Shown piece after piece: positions 1-8,499 of a stretch of DNA of 34,189 bases; position 1 is the stretch's first letter, and each line of letters starts with the position of its first letter. A model generated the notes under the pieces. The model made no database searches. It saw only the letters and a list, made by a program, of their open reading frames with translations, and was not told the DNA's origin. A program made the translations under genes and the position numbers. This DNA is from an uncultured Paracoccaceae bacterium (lineage in GTDB: Bacteria > Pseudomonadota > Alphaproteobacteria > Rhodobacterales > Rhodobacteraceae), in contig CALDUK010000050.1 of the NCBI GenBank assembly GCA_937924905.1, forward strand, positions 1 through 34,189, read 5' to 3'.

Positions 1-33
1 TTTACATTGACACCTAGCAGGAGGGTTCAAACG

Positions 34-288
34 ATGTTCTTTTCGTTCTGGGGGTCGCTGGTGATTGGCGGGATCGTCGCCTATCTGGCCGAAAAGTGGG
101 ATTTCACGCACCACGGGGTCGTGCAGGCGATCATCATCGCAATGGGCGGCGTGATCTTGCTGTTCATGGCCGGGGTGATGTTCGGGATCTCTTTTGGTCG
201 TCCGGGCGTTGACGCGATCATCGCAGCACTTGGTGCCTTGATCCTGATCCCGTCCGAAGCGGTGGCACGCCGGCGCAGGCGGCGCTAG
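34..288 (+). CDS. Small membrane protein, GlsB/YeaQ/YmgE-like
   Basis: This 84-residue protein is almost entirely hydrophobic. It has about three membrane segments (roughly residues 5-20, 31-53 and 58-75), with glycines inside the helices, and ends in a run of six arginines that probably stays in the cytoplasm. The size and the Gly-rich helices resemble the GlsB/YeaQ/YmgE stress-associated membrane proteins, but I see no decisive motif. The start at 34 is chosen because a perfect AGGAGG lies at 19-24, nine bases upstream; the in-frame TTG at 7 lies ahead of that site. It faces the leftward rnhA gene, 28 bases away. Function unknown. Confidence 0.7.
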   Translation: MFFSFWGSLVIGGIVAYLAEKWDFTHHGVVQAIIIAMGGVILLFMAGVMFGISFGRPGVDAIIAALGALILIPSEAVARRRRRR

Positions 289-316
289 CCGATTTTGCTG
301 GCGGCTTATATCAACG

Positions 317-787
317 CTATTCGGGCTTCTGTTTCGCAGGCTTGAACGGCTTCATCCCCGCCCGGGCCAAGGCATCGGCACGTTCATTTTCGGGGTGGCC
401 AGCGTGCCCCTTGACCCATTCCCAAGTGACATCGTGGTTTTCGCGAGCCTCATCCAGACGCCGCCAAAGGTCTTCATTTTTCACGGGCTTCTTCGCGGCC
501 GTCTTCCACCCGTTCCGCTTCCACCCGTCTATCCAGCCCGTCACGCCGTTTTTAACATAGGCGGAATCTGTCACGACGATGATCTTGGACGCACGATCCA
601 GCGCTTCCAGTGCATTGATGGCTGCCAGCAGTTCCATCCGGTTGTTGGTCGTTTCGGCTTCGCCGCCTTTCAATTCGCGTTCCTTCAGAACCGTGTCGCC
701 ATCCCGGGCAATCAGCAAAGCCCCCCATCCGCCGGGCCCGGGATTGCCCGAACAGGCACCGTCGGTATATGCGTAAAGCTCTTTCAT
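317..787 (-). CDS. rnhA: Ribonuclease HI
   Basis: Cytoplasmic endonuclease that cuts the RNA strand of RNA-DNA hybrids, for example R-loops and replication primers. The 156-residue length is normal for bacterial RNase HI. The catalytic carboxylates are all visible: Asp9 ([14 protein letters not shown]), Glu52 (NNRMEL), Asp74 (VVTDSAY) and Asp138 (NERADALA), with the mobile His128 in VKGHAGH. The basic substrate-handling region around residues 89-100 ([12 protein letters not shown]) is intact. Its ATG overlaps the stop of the upstream GST gene as ATGA (784-787), so translation is probably coupled. It is the last gene of the leftward ispH operon. Confidence 0.97.
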   Translation of the reverse strand: MKELYAYTDGACSGNPGPGGWGALLIARDGDTVLKERELKGGEAETTNNRMELLAAINALEALDRASKIIVVTDSAYVKNGVTGWIDGWKRNGWKTAAKKPVKNEDLWRRLDEARENHDVTWEWVKGHAGHPENERADALARAGMKPFKPAKQKPE

Positions 788-1407
788 GCGGGAATATCGT
801 CCAATGTGATGTGGCCCGGCAGGTTCGAAAGTCTGTCCAGCCAGGCCTGAATGGAGGGGAACCGGTCCATTTCAAACCGGCCCTTGCTGGCCGCAGAATG
901 GGTATAGGCATAAAGCGCAATATCCGCGATGGTCGGAAAGTCGCCCACCAGCCAGTCACGGGGGGCAAGGTGGTCTTCCATCTGCGCCAGCAAAGCGTGC
1001 CCGCGATTCAGCAAGTCTGCCAATCGTTCGGGCGTTGCAAAATGCTGGCGGTTTGCATAGGTCAGCAAAGCCGCGCGCACCGCGATAACAGATTCGTGCT
1101 GGTTCTGTTCCCAAAACATCCAAGCCAGCACCTGTGCGCGGTCCACCGGATTTGGCGGCAGCCAATCCGTACCGTCGGCCAGATAGCACAAAATCGCATT
1201 CGATTCAGGCAGCCGGGTTCCGTCTTTCAATTGTAAAACAGGGAGCTTTTTCAAAGGAAGCGTCCCGGCCTTATGCGTGGCGTCCAATTCTGGCGTTTCG
1301 TATTCGATCCCGACATGCCGATAGGGGCGTTCCAGAAAGGCTAGCAAAAGCCGCGCTTTGTAGCTGTTGCCGCTGGATGGCATGGAATAAAGCGTCAGGT
1401 CAGTCAT
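784..1407 (-). CDS. Glutathione S-transferase family protein
   Basis: A 207-residue soluble protein with the usual two-part GST layout. The N-terminal thioredoxin-like domain (about residues 1-80) has a Ser-rich candidate active-site loop (SSGNSYK, 11-17), the cis-proline before the third strand (LPVL, Pro56) and the glutathione-contacting Glu-Ser pair (PESNA, 67-71). The C-terminal helical domain carries the conserved [16 protein letters not shown] capping motif. The substrate cannot be told from sequence. It overlaps the upstream methyltransferase gene by 8 bases and the downstream rnhA by 4 bases, so these genes are transcribed and translated together. Confidence 0.88.
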   Translation of the reverse strand: MTDLTLYSMPSSGNSYKARLLLAFLERPYRHVGIEYETPELDATHKAGTLPLKKLPVLQLKDGTRLPESNAILCYLADGTDWLPPNPVDRAQVLAWMFWEQNQHESVIAVRAALLTYANRQHFATPERLADLLNRGHALLAQMEDHLAPRDWLVGDFPTIADIALYAYTHSAASKGRFEMDRFPSIQAWLDRLSNLPGHITLDDIPA

Positions 1408-1996
1408 TTTTCAGGCCTTGCAAGATGATCCACGGGGCGACCGTACCATCAAGGCCCGCGTCTTTACCGGTTCGGCGATACTGAATGGAAAAGCCTGCGC
1501 CCTCTAAAAGTGCGGTCAATTCGTGGTCTTCAAAGTATGCATAAAAGCGGCCAAGACTGTCTCGCTTTTCACCCTGTCCGGTTTTCAGTCCGATATGCAC
1601 GCGACCGCCTGGTTTCAGCGCCGTTGCGATCCGGCCCAGATGCGCGGGCATTTCGGATCTAGGGGCATGCAGAAGCGAAAAGTTGGCATAGACCCCATCG
1701 TATTCTGCAATCGCAGTCAGGTCGTCAAACCGTGCGATGCGCGTTTCCAACCCGTGACGGTCACGCGCAAGTTCGACCATTTCAGGCGAGGCATCCCAAG
1801 CGTCCACGCTATAGCCGCAGTCCGCCATAAAGGCGGCGGCATTCCCCGGCCCGCATCCAAGGTCCAAAAGACGGGCCCCTTGCGGCAGACCAGCAAGAAA
1901 CGCCCGCATATGCTCGGTGTCCTGGCTGGGGCTGAACTGCTTGGCATAGCGGTTCGCTTCGCGCGCATAGACAGAAAGTGTTTCTTTGTCCGACAT
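1400..1996 (-). CDS. Class I SAM-dependent methyltransferase
   Basis: A 198-residue Rossmann-fold methyltransferase. Motif I, which binds S-adenosylmethionine, is LLDLGCGPG at residues 43-51, followed by the acidic residue at the end of strand 2 (VDAWDAS, Asp68) and a motif-III-like turn (LKPGGRVHIGL). It resembles the small UbiE/Tam-like group; the methyl acceptor is unknown. The start at 1996 is chosen because it overlaps the DUF3429 stop by one base (TGATG) and places the domain at the N terminus. The same frame stays open further upstream but there runs through the DUF3429 gene. The last 8 bases overlap the GST gene. Confidence 0.88.
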   Translation of the reverse strand: MSDKETLSVYAREANRYAKQFSPSQDTEHMRAFLAGLPQGARLLDLGCGPGNAAAFMADCGYSVDAWDASPEMVELARDRHGLETRIARFDDLTAIAEYDGVYANFSLLHAPRSEMPAHLGRIATALKPGGRVHIGLKTGQGEKRDSLGRFYAYFEDHELTALLEGAGFSIQYRRTGKDAGLDGTVAPWIILQGLKND

Positions 1997-2439
1997 CAGA
2001 CCAGCACAGCCAAACAGGCGACGACACAGACCGTCAGGATAACGCGTAGCCGCAGCCACCATGGGGGCGTCAAAGCCTGTTTGTTGAAATGCCAATCCAG
2101 GGCCAGCACTGCGACAAACCCCGCGATAAGATAAATGGCGGACGACCCCGGGCGATTGCCAACCATAAAGAACACCCAAAGCGCGGGCAGAGTAGATAAG
2201 GCATAGTTTTGCGCTGCCTTGGCGCCATCTGACTTCGTCGCGAAACCCCAAAGGACGCCCGACATAAAGGCCAGAATGATTGTCCCGTAGTTGAGCAGGA
2301 CAAAAGGCGCAACGAAACGTGGGCCAAGGGTTTGCATGCCCAGATTTGACAGGTTTGGAAAGATCATTGTGGCTGCGCCCCAAAAGAACGGGATCAGCCC
2401 GGCTAGGCCAAGGATTAGCGGGGCTTTGGGTATGCTCAC
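1996..2439 (-). CDS. DUF3429 family membrane protein
   Basis: A 147-residue integral membrane protein with about four predicted helices (near residues 8-26, 44-66, 84-116 and 129-147). The pattern of a first helix with LGLAGLIPF, a second with LNYGTIILAFMSGVLWGF and a third with a Trp is what I recognise as the DUF3429 family, whose function is unknown. It follows ispH by 86 bases on the same strand, and its stop overlaps the start of the methyltransferase gene. The position suggests it is part of the ispH-rnhA transcript rather than a stand-alone gene. Confidence 0.8.
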   Translation of the reverse strand: MSIPKAPLILGLAGLIPFFWGAATMIFPNLSNLGMQTLGPRFVAPFVLLNYGTIILAFMSGVLWGFATKSDGAKAAQNYALSTLPALWVFFMVGNRPGSSAIYLIAGFVAVLALDWHFNKQALTPPWWLRLRVILTVCVVACLAVLV

Positions 2440-2525
2440 GTCAGTTTACCCACCAGAATGTTGCCCGGCGCATCGCGCGGTCGATTTTGAACGGGTTAAT
2501 CCGGGCGCAAGATTTCGGGCCAAGA

Positions 2526-3476
2526 TCACGCCGGTTCCCTCAGAACGCGGGGCACTTTGAACTCAACGTTTTCGACAGCTGTTTCGACGGCTTCGACCGT
2601 CACGTCGAAATGGTCGCGAAAGGCGTCTATCACTTCATTGACCAGTACCTCGGGTGCGCTTGCCCCGGCGGTCAGACCCAGCGACCGGATCCCATTCAGC
2701 GCGCGCCAGTCAATTTCATCCGCCCGCTGAACCAGTTGAGCATATTGACAGCCCGCGTTCCGTCCAACCTCGACCAACCGTTTCGAGTTTGATGAATTCG
2801 GCGCGCCGATCACAAGAAGCGCGTCAATCTTGGGGGCGACCGCCTTGACCGCTTCCTGCCGATTGGTGGTCGCGTAACAAATGTCTTCCTTGTGCGGGCC
2901 GACAATGTTTGGAAACCGGTCCTCAAGGGCTGACACGATGTCTGCGGTGTCATCCACCGAAAGGGTCGTCTGGGTGATATAGGCCAGCTTGTTCGGATCC
3001 CGCGGGGAAATCTTTGCCACGTCAGCGGTGGTTTCCACCAAAATCACTTCGCCTTCGGGCAGTTGGCCCATCGTGCCGATGGTTTCGGGATGGCCGTCGT
3101 GGCCGATCATGACCATTTGCAGCCCGTTCTTGTGGTGACGCTCGGCCTCGATATGAACTTTTGAAACCAGCGGGCAAGTCGCATCAACATAGACCATCTC
3201 GCGGCGCGCGGCTTCGGCGGGCACGGCTTTCGGCACCCCGTGGGCCGAAAATATGACCGGCCGGTCTGGCGGACAGTCGTCCAGTTCTTCGACGAAAACC
3301 GCGCCTTTGTCGCGCAAGCCATCGACAACAAATTTATTGTGGACGATTTCATGACGCACAAAGACCGGCGCGCCCCATTTTTCCAAGGCCATCTCGACGA
3401 TCTTGATCGCACGATCGACGCCTGCGCAAAATCCGCGTGGGGCGGCAAGATACAGTGTAAGCGGCGATTTGGTCAT
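2526..3476 (-). CDS. ispH: 4-hydroxy-3-methylbut-2-enyl diphosphate reductase
   Basis: Last enzyme of the MEP isoprenoid pathway. It reduces HMBPP to IPP and DMAPP in the cytoplasm using a [4Fe-4S] cluster. All three cluster cysteines are present: Cys17 ([10 protein letters not shown]), Cys101 ([11 protein letters not shown]) and Cys200 ([10 protein letters not shown]). The catalytic Glu131 is in HPETIG, and the substrate-binding histidines 46, 79 and 129 are conserved. The C-terminal GASAPE motif is also present. At 316 residues it has the usual length. A good AGGAG lies 8 bases before the ATG. It appears to be the first gene of a five-gene leftward operon ending in rnhA. Confidence 0.97.
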   Translation of the reverse strand: MTKSPLTLYLAAPRGFCAGVDRAIKIVEMALEKWGAPVFVRHEIVHNKFVVDGLRDKGAVFVEELDDCPPDRPVIFSAHGVPKAVPAEAARREMVYVDATCPLVSKVHIEAERHHKNGLQMVMIGHDGHPETIGTMGQLPEGEVILVETTADVAKISPRDPNKLAYITQTTLSVDDTADIVSALEDRFPNIVGPHKEDICYATTNRQEAVKAVAPKIDALLVIGAPNSSNSKRLVEVGRNAGCQYAQLVQRADEIDWRALNGIRSLGLTAGASAPEVLVNEVIDAFRDHFDVTVEAVETAVENVEFKVPRVLREPA

Positions 3477-3551
3477 TTTGACATCTCCTGCCTGTCAGAC
3501 CTATTCGTCGCAGCCTTTGGCGTCCAGTACCCGCGGTGGTTCGGCACCACG

Positions 3552-3584
3552 AAAAAACCCGCAGCCTCCGTATGAAAACTGCGG
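3552..3584 (-). terminator. Rho-independent terminator of the NYN gene
   Basis: Read on the minus strand, CCGCAG (3584-3579) pairs with CTGCGG (3564-3559) around a 14-base loop. After one G comes a run of six T (3557-3552). It lies just past the NYN gene stop and before the ispH start, so it would separate the two transcripts. The stem is short and the loop large, so strength is uncertain. Confidence 0.5.
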
Positions 3585-3610
3585 TCGCAAACCCCTGACG
3601 GTGCTTGAAG

Positions 3611-4165
3611 CTATTCTTCTTCGTCTTCGCGCGGTTCGCGCGCCGGACGACCAATGACATCGCGCAATTCGTCAAGTTCGATGAAGTTATCGGCTTGCCG
3701 GCGCAATTCGTCCGCGATCATTGGGGGCTGCGACCGGATGGTCGATACAACCGAAACGCGTACGCCTTGGCGCTGAAGGCTTTCGATCAACGGGCGGAAA
3801 TCGCCGTCGCCGGAAAACAGGACAATGTGATCAAGGCGCGGGGCAAGCTCCATCGCATCAACAGACAATTCAATGTCCATATTGCCTTTGACCTTACGGC
3901 GGCCCTGGCTGTCGGTGAATTCCTTGGCTGGTTTGGTGACCATCGAAAACCCGTTGTAGTTCAACCAATCGACCAGCGGGCGGATGGGGGAATATTCGTC
4001 GTTTTCCAGAAGCGCTGTGTAATAAAACGCTCGGATCAATTTACCGCGACGCATAAATTCCTGGCGAAGAAGTTTATAGTCAATGTCAAAACCCAAAGCC
4101 TTTGCGGTCGCGTACAAATTCGACCCATCGATGAACAACGCCAGGCGTTCGTCCCTATAGAACAT
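3611..4165 (-). CDS. NYN domain (LabA/DUF88 type) putative ribonuclease
   Basis: A 184-residue cytoplasmic protein with a complete NYN domain, a PIN-like metal-dependent nuclease fold. The acidic residues expected at the metal site are all visible: Asp13 (LFIDGSNLY), Asp97 and Asp103 (GNMDIELSVDAM), and Asp120/Asp122 (FSGDGDF). LabA-like members occur throughout bacteria and are thought to act on RNA, but the target is not known. The C-terminal 15 residues are very acidic (EPREDEEE). An AGGA-type ribosome site (revcomp AAGGA) lies before the ATG. It is divergent from rpoZ across 285 bases. Confidence 0.88.
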   Translation of the reverse strand: MFYRDERLALFIDGSNLYATAKALGFDIDYKLLRQEFMRRGKLIRAFYYTALLENDEYSPIRPLVDWLNYNGFSMVTKPAKEFTDSQGRRKVKGNMDIELSVDAMELAPRLDHIVLFSGDGDFRPLIESLQRQGVRVSVVSTIRSQPPMIADELRRQADNFIELDELRDVIGRPAREPREDEEE

Positions 4166-4450
4166 TAAGTGTCCTTCCTATTTTTTTGGCAGTCAGACAT
4201 TCGTGAGCGGGGCGCGGACGTTGCCCCATGTCTAACGCGCAAAACTTGATGCATGTTTTAGTTGAATGCAACTCGCCCTTTTGGGCAGGTCACCCGACGT
4301 CAACACAGGCACAGGTGCAGAAAATGAGACAACCGTGGATAAACAGGGTTTGAAAGCGCTTTGGTGGGGCGGCAAACGGTCGGAATTCGCTTGTCTTTTC
4401 GTGCACAAGCCACTACGTCAATTTTAATCCCACATCTGACGGAGACATTG
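4166..4450. promoter_or_regulatory. Divergent intergenic region, NYN gene / rpoZ
   Basis: This region between two divergent genes must hold both promoters, but I see no convincing -35/-10 pair. It contains a cluster of small perfect dyads: GGGGC-N9-GCCCC, AGTTG-AATG-CAACT and GCCC-TTTT-GGGC. None is followed by a T-run in the right direction, so they are more likely protein sites or leader structure than terminators. A GGAG (4441-4444) serves rpoZ. Confidence 0.35.
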
Positions 4451-4804
4451 ATGGCCCGCGTGACGGTTGAAGATTGTGTTGATAAAGTTCCGAACCGGTT
4501 CGAATTGGTCATGCTGGCCTCGCACCGGGCACGGGAAATTTCGACTGGCGCGCCGCTGACGCTGGACCGCGACAATGACAAAAACCCGGTCGTATCGCTG
4601 CGCGAGATTGCGGAAGAAACGCAATCTGCCGAAGAATTGCGTGAACGCATGATCGAAGCGAACCAGACCCAGATTGAGGTTGATGAGCCGGAAGAAGACG
4701 CGATGGCGCTTTTGATGGGTGCCGAAAATGATCAACCAGCCGAGGATGATCTGAGCGAAGAAAAACTCCTTCGGGCTTTGATGGAAGCGCAGGGACAGCC
4801 GTAA
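4451..4804 (+). CDS. rpoZ: RNA polymerase omega subunit
   Basis: Small RNA polymerase subunit that helps assemble the beta-prime subunit and, in proteobacteria, forms part of a (p)ppGpp site. The N-terminal half is the conserved family core: MARVTVEDC at the start, then [17 protein letters not shown] and the [15 protein letters not shown] stretch. The 117-residue protein has an acidic C-terminal extension (about residues 62-117) beyond the shorter enterobacterial form. The start at 4451 is supported by GGAG six bases upstream and by the family N terminus. It sits 27 bases before the (p)ppGpp synthetase gene, a conserved pairing. Confidence 0.96.
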   Translation: MARVTVEDCVDKVPNRFELVMLASHRAREISTGAPLTLDRDNDKNPVVSLREIAEETQSAEELRERMIEANQTQIEVDEPEEDAMALLMGAENDQPAEDDLSEEKLLRALMEAQGQP

Positions 4805-4831
4805 GGCTGAAAGCCAACAGTCGGAGACTGG

Positions 4832-6952
4832 ATGATTGACGCTGACGATCTGATCGCGCTGGTCCAGAACTATAACCCAAAAGCCAATGCAGACCTTATT
4901 GCGCGCGCCTATGATTACGGGGCGCGCATGCATGAAGGTCAGGTGCGCCATTCTGGTGAACCTTACTTTACCCACCCAATCGCGGTTGCCGCCATTCTGA
5001 CCGAACAGGCGTTGGACGATGCAACCATCGTCACCGCGCTTTTGCACGACACCATAGAAGACACCCGGTCCACTTTTTCCGAAGTGGAAAAAGAATTTGG
5101 CACCGAAGTTGCCGAACTGGTTGACGGCGTCACCAAGCTGACCAATCTGCAATTGTCGTCGGTCGAAACCAAGCAGGCCGAGAATTTTCGCAAGCTGTTC
5201 ATGGCCATGTCCAAGGATCTTCGGGTGATCCTTGTGAAACTGGCGGACCGGTTGCACAACATGCGCACCATCCGTGCGATGAAACCCGAAAAGCAAGTTC
5301 AAAAAGCACGCGAAACGATGGATATCTATGCGCCTTTGGCCGGGCGTATGGGCATGCAATGGATGCGCGAGGAACTGGAAGACCTGGCGTTCCGCGTTCT
5401 TAATCCTGAAGCGCGCAATTCAATCATCCGGCGCTTTATTACGCTGCAGCGCGAAACCGGCGATGTGATCGAACAGATCTCCGCCGATATGGAAGCCGAG
5501 CTTGACCGCGCCGGTATCGACGCCCGTGTTTTGGGACGCGCTAAAAAACCGCATTCGATCTGGCGCAAGATGGAAGCCAAGCAAATCGGGTTTTCGCGGC
5601 TGTCTGACATTTACGGGTTTCGCATCATCGTCAATACAGACGCAGATTGCTATGCGGCCCTCGGCGCAGTGCATCAGCGGTGGCGGGCCGTTCCTGAAAG
5701 GTTCAAGGACTATATCAGCCAGCCAAAATCGAACGGCTATCGCTCGATCCATACAACAGTGTCCGGGCGCGATGCCAAACGAGTCGAAATTCAGATACGC
5801 ACGCGCGAAATGCACGAAGTGGCGGAATCGGGCGTGGCCGCGCACTGGTCCTATCGCGATGGTGTGCGGGCCGAAAACCCGTTTGCCGTCGATCCTGCGA
5901 AATGGATCGCCAGCCTAAGCGAACGGTTGGACAGCGCGGAAGACCACGCCGAATTTCTCGAACACGTTAAGATGGAGATGTATGCCGATCAGGTGTTCTG
6001 CTTCACGCCCAAAGGTCAGGTGGTCAAGCTGCCGCGCGGGGCGACGCCGCTCGATTTTGCCTATGCTATTCACACCCGCATTGGTGACAGTTGTGTGGGG
6101 GCAAAAGTAGACGGTCTTCGCGTGCCGCTTTGGACCCGCATCAAGAACGGCCAGTCAGTCGAGATTATGACCGCCGAAGGTCAGCGCCCGCAGGCAACAT
6201 GGATTGACATCGTCGCCACAGGCCGCGCCAAGTCAGCGATCCGGCGCAGCCTTCGCGAAGAAGACAGGGCGCGGTTCATCAAACTGGGGCGCGAACTTGC
6301 TCGCGTGGCGTTTGAACATATCGGCAAGAAGCCCACAGAAAAGGCGCTGAAAACGGCGGCGAAACAGTTGGGCGTTGATGACGCATCCGAACTTCTGGCG
6401 CGTATCGGCTCGGCTGAAATGACAGCGCGCCATGTGATCGAAACGCTATATCCCGGCCTCAGCCGAAAGGCCGGCGATGAAATTGACACGGCTCGGGCCG
6501 TGGTCGGTCTGAACCCCGGGCAGACGTTTCGGCGCGCAGCCTGCTGTCAGCCCGTGCCGGGCGAGCGGATCGTGGGCATCAGCTATCCCGGCAAGGGGGT
6601 AATGATCCACGGGATCGATTGCGCAGCCCTTGTAGATGTCGAAGAAGAAAGCGATCGGTGGGTTGACTTGCACTGGCAGGAAGGCCGACACCCGGCGGCA
6701 CATGCCGTCAGCATGGATCTGACGATTGCGAATGACAGCGGCGTGTTGGGGCGCATCTGCACCTTGATTGGCGAACAAGGGGCCAACATCTCTGACCTGG
6801 TATTCATTGACAGAAAACCAGACTTTTACCGTCTTATTGTTGACGTAGAAACCAGCGACATAGGACACCTGCATGCGGTGATGCTCGCCCTCGAAGCCGA
6901 CACGGATGTGTCGTCACTAGGACGTCACCGGGATCTAGAGCGGCGGCCCTGA
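4832..6952 (+). CDS. Bifunctional (p)ppGpp synthetase/hydrolase (RelA/SpoT)
   Basis: Makes and breaks down the stringent-response alarmones pppGpp/ppGpp. The 706-residue protein has the full long-RSH layout. The N-terminal HD hydrolase has His48, the HD pair His72-Asp73 (LLHDTIEDT) and Asp139 (ADRLHNMRT). The synthetase domain has RFKD at about 289-292, the motif typical of bifunctional enzymes, and NGYRSIHTTV. A TGS domain starts near 385 (QVFCFTPKGQVVKLP). A Cys-containing stretch (RRAACCQPVPGE) follows, and an ACT domain (about 635-700, GVLGRICTLIGEQGANI) closes the protein. Hydrolase residues are intact, so both activities are expected. GGAG lies 5 bases before the ATG. It is coexpressed with rpoZ. 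Confidence 0.97.
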   Translation: MIDADDLIALVQNYNPKANADLIARAYDYGARMHEGQVRHSGEPYFTHPIAVAAILTEQALDDATIVTALLHDTIEDTRSTFSEVEKEFGTEVAELVDGVTKLTNLQLSSVETKQAENFRKLFMAMSKDLRVILVKLADRLHNMRTIRAMKPEKQVQKARETMDIYAPLAGRMGMQWMREELEDLAFRVLNPEARNSIIRRFITLQRETGDVIEQISADMEAELDRAGIDARVLGRAKKPHSIWRKMEAKQIGFSRLSDIYGFRIIVNTDADCYAALGAVHQRWRAVPERFKDYISQPKSNGYRSIHTTVSGRDAKRVEIQIRTREMHEVAESGVAAHWSYRDGVRAENPFAVDPAKWIASLSERLDSAEDHAEFLEHVKMEMYADQVFCFTPKGQVVKLPRGATPLDFAYAIHTRIGDSCVGAKVDGLRVPLWTRIKNGQSVEIMTAEGQRPQATWIDIVATGRAKSAIRRSLREEDRARFIKLGRELARVAFEHIGKKPTEKALKTAAKQLGVDDASELLARIGSAEMTARHVIETLYPGLSRKAGDEIDTARAVVGLNPGQTFRRAACCQPVPGERIVGISYPGKGVMIHGIDCAALVDVEEESDRWVDLHWQEGRHPAAHAVSMDLTIANDSGVLGRICTLIGEQGANISDLVFIDRKPDFYRLIVDVETSDIGHLHAVMLALEADTDVSSLGRHRDLERRP

Positions 6953-6979
6953 AACAAGGGCCAGATTGGGATTTGGACG

Positions 6980-7657
6980 TTGGTCTTCAAGCGGCGCACG
7001 CCACGGACCTATTTCGAGGTTGTCAGCGAAAGCTTCTATCCCAGAGGCGGCTGGCGACGCGCTGCGCGATATGTGGGGTATCGCCTGCGCCGTCTGCCCG
7101 ATCCGGCCCATAAGATCAGTCGCGGCATCGCGGCTGGCGTTTTTACGTCGTTCACGCCGCTTTTTGGGCTGCATTTTGTCATTTCCGCCCTGCTTGCATG
7201 GGCCATGCGAGGCAATATTCTGGCCGCTCTTTTGGCGACATTTGTCGGCAATCCCGTGACTTTTCCGGTGATTGCGGCCATGTCGATGGAAGTCGGGTCG
7301 GTCATACTGGGCGAACGTTCGTTGCCTTTGCCCTTGGTCCTTGCATCATTCGGCGAAGCGGCGAATGACCTTTGGCGCAATTTTGTTGCCCTGTTCACAT
7401 CGGAAACAACGCAATGGCGCGGGCTGTCCCGCTTTTTGGATCGTGTTTTTCTGCCTTACCTTGTCGGCGGTCTTTTCCCGGGCTTGATCGCGGCGATAGC
7501 GGCCTATTTCCTCGCCAATCCATTGATCGCGGCCTATCAAAAAGCCCGTGTCGCCCGGTTAAAAAAGAAGTTTGCCAAACGTCGCGAATGGGCGATTTCC
7601 CGTCAGATCAGTGCCCAGAAGGCCGAAGTTATCTCAAAGCGCGCGGCCACGGAATAG
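6980..7657 (+). CDS. DUF2062 domain membrane protein
   Basis: A 225-residue membrane protein of the DUF2062 family, function unknown. The family signature is clear: a basic N terminus, KISRGIAAGVFTSFTPLFGLHF (about 45-66), then a helix and the FVGNPVTFP stretch near residue 88-96. Two or three further hydrophobic segments follow, and the C-terminal 45 residues are strongly basic and probably cytoplasmic. The start is a TTG at 6980 with GGGA eight bases upstream; no ATG or GTG is available in frame between it and the stop of the preceding gene, which is in the same frame. It follows the RelA/SpoT gene by 27 bases and is probably in its operon. Confidence 0.85.
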   Translation: MVFKRRTPRTYFEVVSESFYPRGGWRRAARYVGYRLRRLPDPAHKISRGIAAGVFTSFTPLFGLHFVISALLAWAMRGNILAALLATFVGNPVTFPVIAAMSMEVGSVILGERSLPLPLVLASFGEAANDLWRNFVALFTSETTQWRGLSRFLDRVFLPYLVGGLFPGLIAAIAAYFLANPLIAAYQKARVARLKKKFAKRREWAISRQISAQKAEVISKRAATE

Positions 7658-7702
7658 GGCAGGTGGGCTTGCCCAAAATTGCGCCTCGTGCGACTTGATG
7701 AC

Positions 7703-8431
7703 ATGGCGAAAAAAGGACCGCGCAGCAAAGCCAAAAAACCTGCACCCAAGAAAACAGCCCCCAAGCGCAGGTTCCGGCCGTTTGCTTGGTTTCGGAAAGC
7801 TGTTTTCTCGGCCCTCCTTGCTATGGTTGTCTGGGTCGGTGTCTATGCAATTCTGCCGCCACCGACGACGCCCTATATTCTAAGCGAAGGTTTGAAGAAC
7901 GGCAGTATCCGGCGCACTTGGGTTTCGGTCGATGACATGGCCCCGGTTCTTTTGCGGTCGGTCGTTGCGGCAGAAGACGCGAATTTCTGTCTGCATTGGG
8001 GGTTTGATATGCGCCAGCTGCGCGCAGCGATTGCCGACGGCGGCAACCGGGGGGCGTCGACCCTGACGCAGCAAACCGTCAAGAACGTTTGGCTGTGGCA
8101 CGGGCGCAGTTGGCCCCGCAAAGCGTTGGAAGCGACATTCACACCGATCGCAGAACTGTTCTGGTCCAAGCGTCGCATTCTGGAAATTTACCTGAACATG
8201 GCCGAATTCGACACTGGCGTCTTCGGCGCCGAAGCCGCGGCTCAACACCATTTCGGGCGCAGGGCCGCAGATTTGACCGCCATTCAAGCGGCATTGCTGG
8301 CGGCGGTCCTGCCAAACCCGAAGGAACGTCAGGCCGTTAATCCTTCGTCGGCCACGCAGCGCCGCGCGTCGGCTATTGCAGACGGGGCGGCTACCATCCG
8401 CCGGGATGGGCGGTCGGATTGCTTTGAATGA
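7703..8431 (+). CDS. mtgA: Monofunctional peptidoglycan transglycosylase
   Basis: Glycosyltransferase family 51 enzyme that polymerises lipid II into glycan strands at the outer face of the inner membrane. It has no transpeptidase domain. Its 242 residues comprise a Lys/Pro-rich cytoplasmic tail (1-30), one membrane anchor (about 31-51) and the GT51 domain with the catalytic Glu91 (AAEDANFCLHWGFD), GASTLTQQTVKN, and KRRILEIYLNMAEF with Glu161. The start at the ATG of 7703 (MAKKGPRS) is chosen from the family N terminus; in-frame TTG (7679) and GTG (7688) lie a little upstream, and no start has a strong ribosome site. Confidence 0.93.
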   Translation: MAKKGPRSKAKKPAPKKTAPKRRFRPFAWFRKAVFSALLAMVVWVGVYAILPPPTTPYILSEGLKNGSIRRTWVSVDDMAPVLLRSVVAAEDANFCLHWGFDMRQLRAAIADGGNRGASTLTQQTVKNVWLWHGRSWPRKALEATFTPIAELFWSKRRILEIYLNMAEFDTGVFGAEAAAQHHFGRRAADLTAIQAALLAAVLPNPKERQAVNPSSATQRRASAIADGAATIRRDGRSDCFE

Positions 8432-8499
8432 ACCGCTTAGTTGAAACTGGCCGCCAGTCGCGGCATTGATAGAAAAGTTATGCTGAGGTTTGGTCGCCC

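Noticed and set aside
1997..2383. N-terminal extension of the methyltransferase
   Set aside because: It would overlap the DUF3429 gene almost completely; the start at 1996 fits the family and the stop/start overlap.
4361..4450. Longer start for rpoZ
   Set aside because: The conserved N terminus MARVTVEDC and the ribosome site both point to 4451.
8446..8458. ACTGG-CCG-CCAGT hairpin after mtgA
   Set aside because: Short stem and no T-run, so it is not a supportable terminator.
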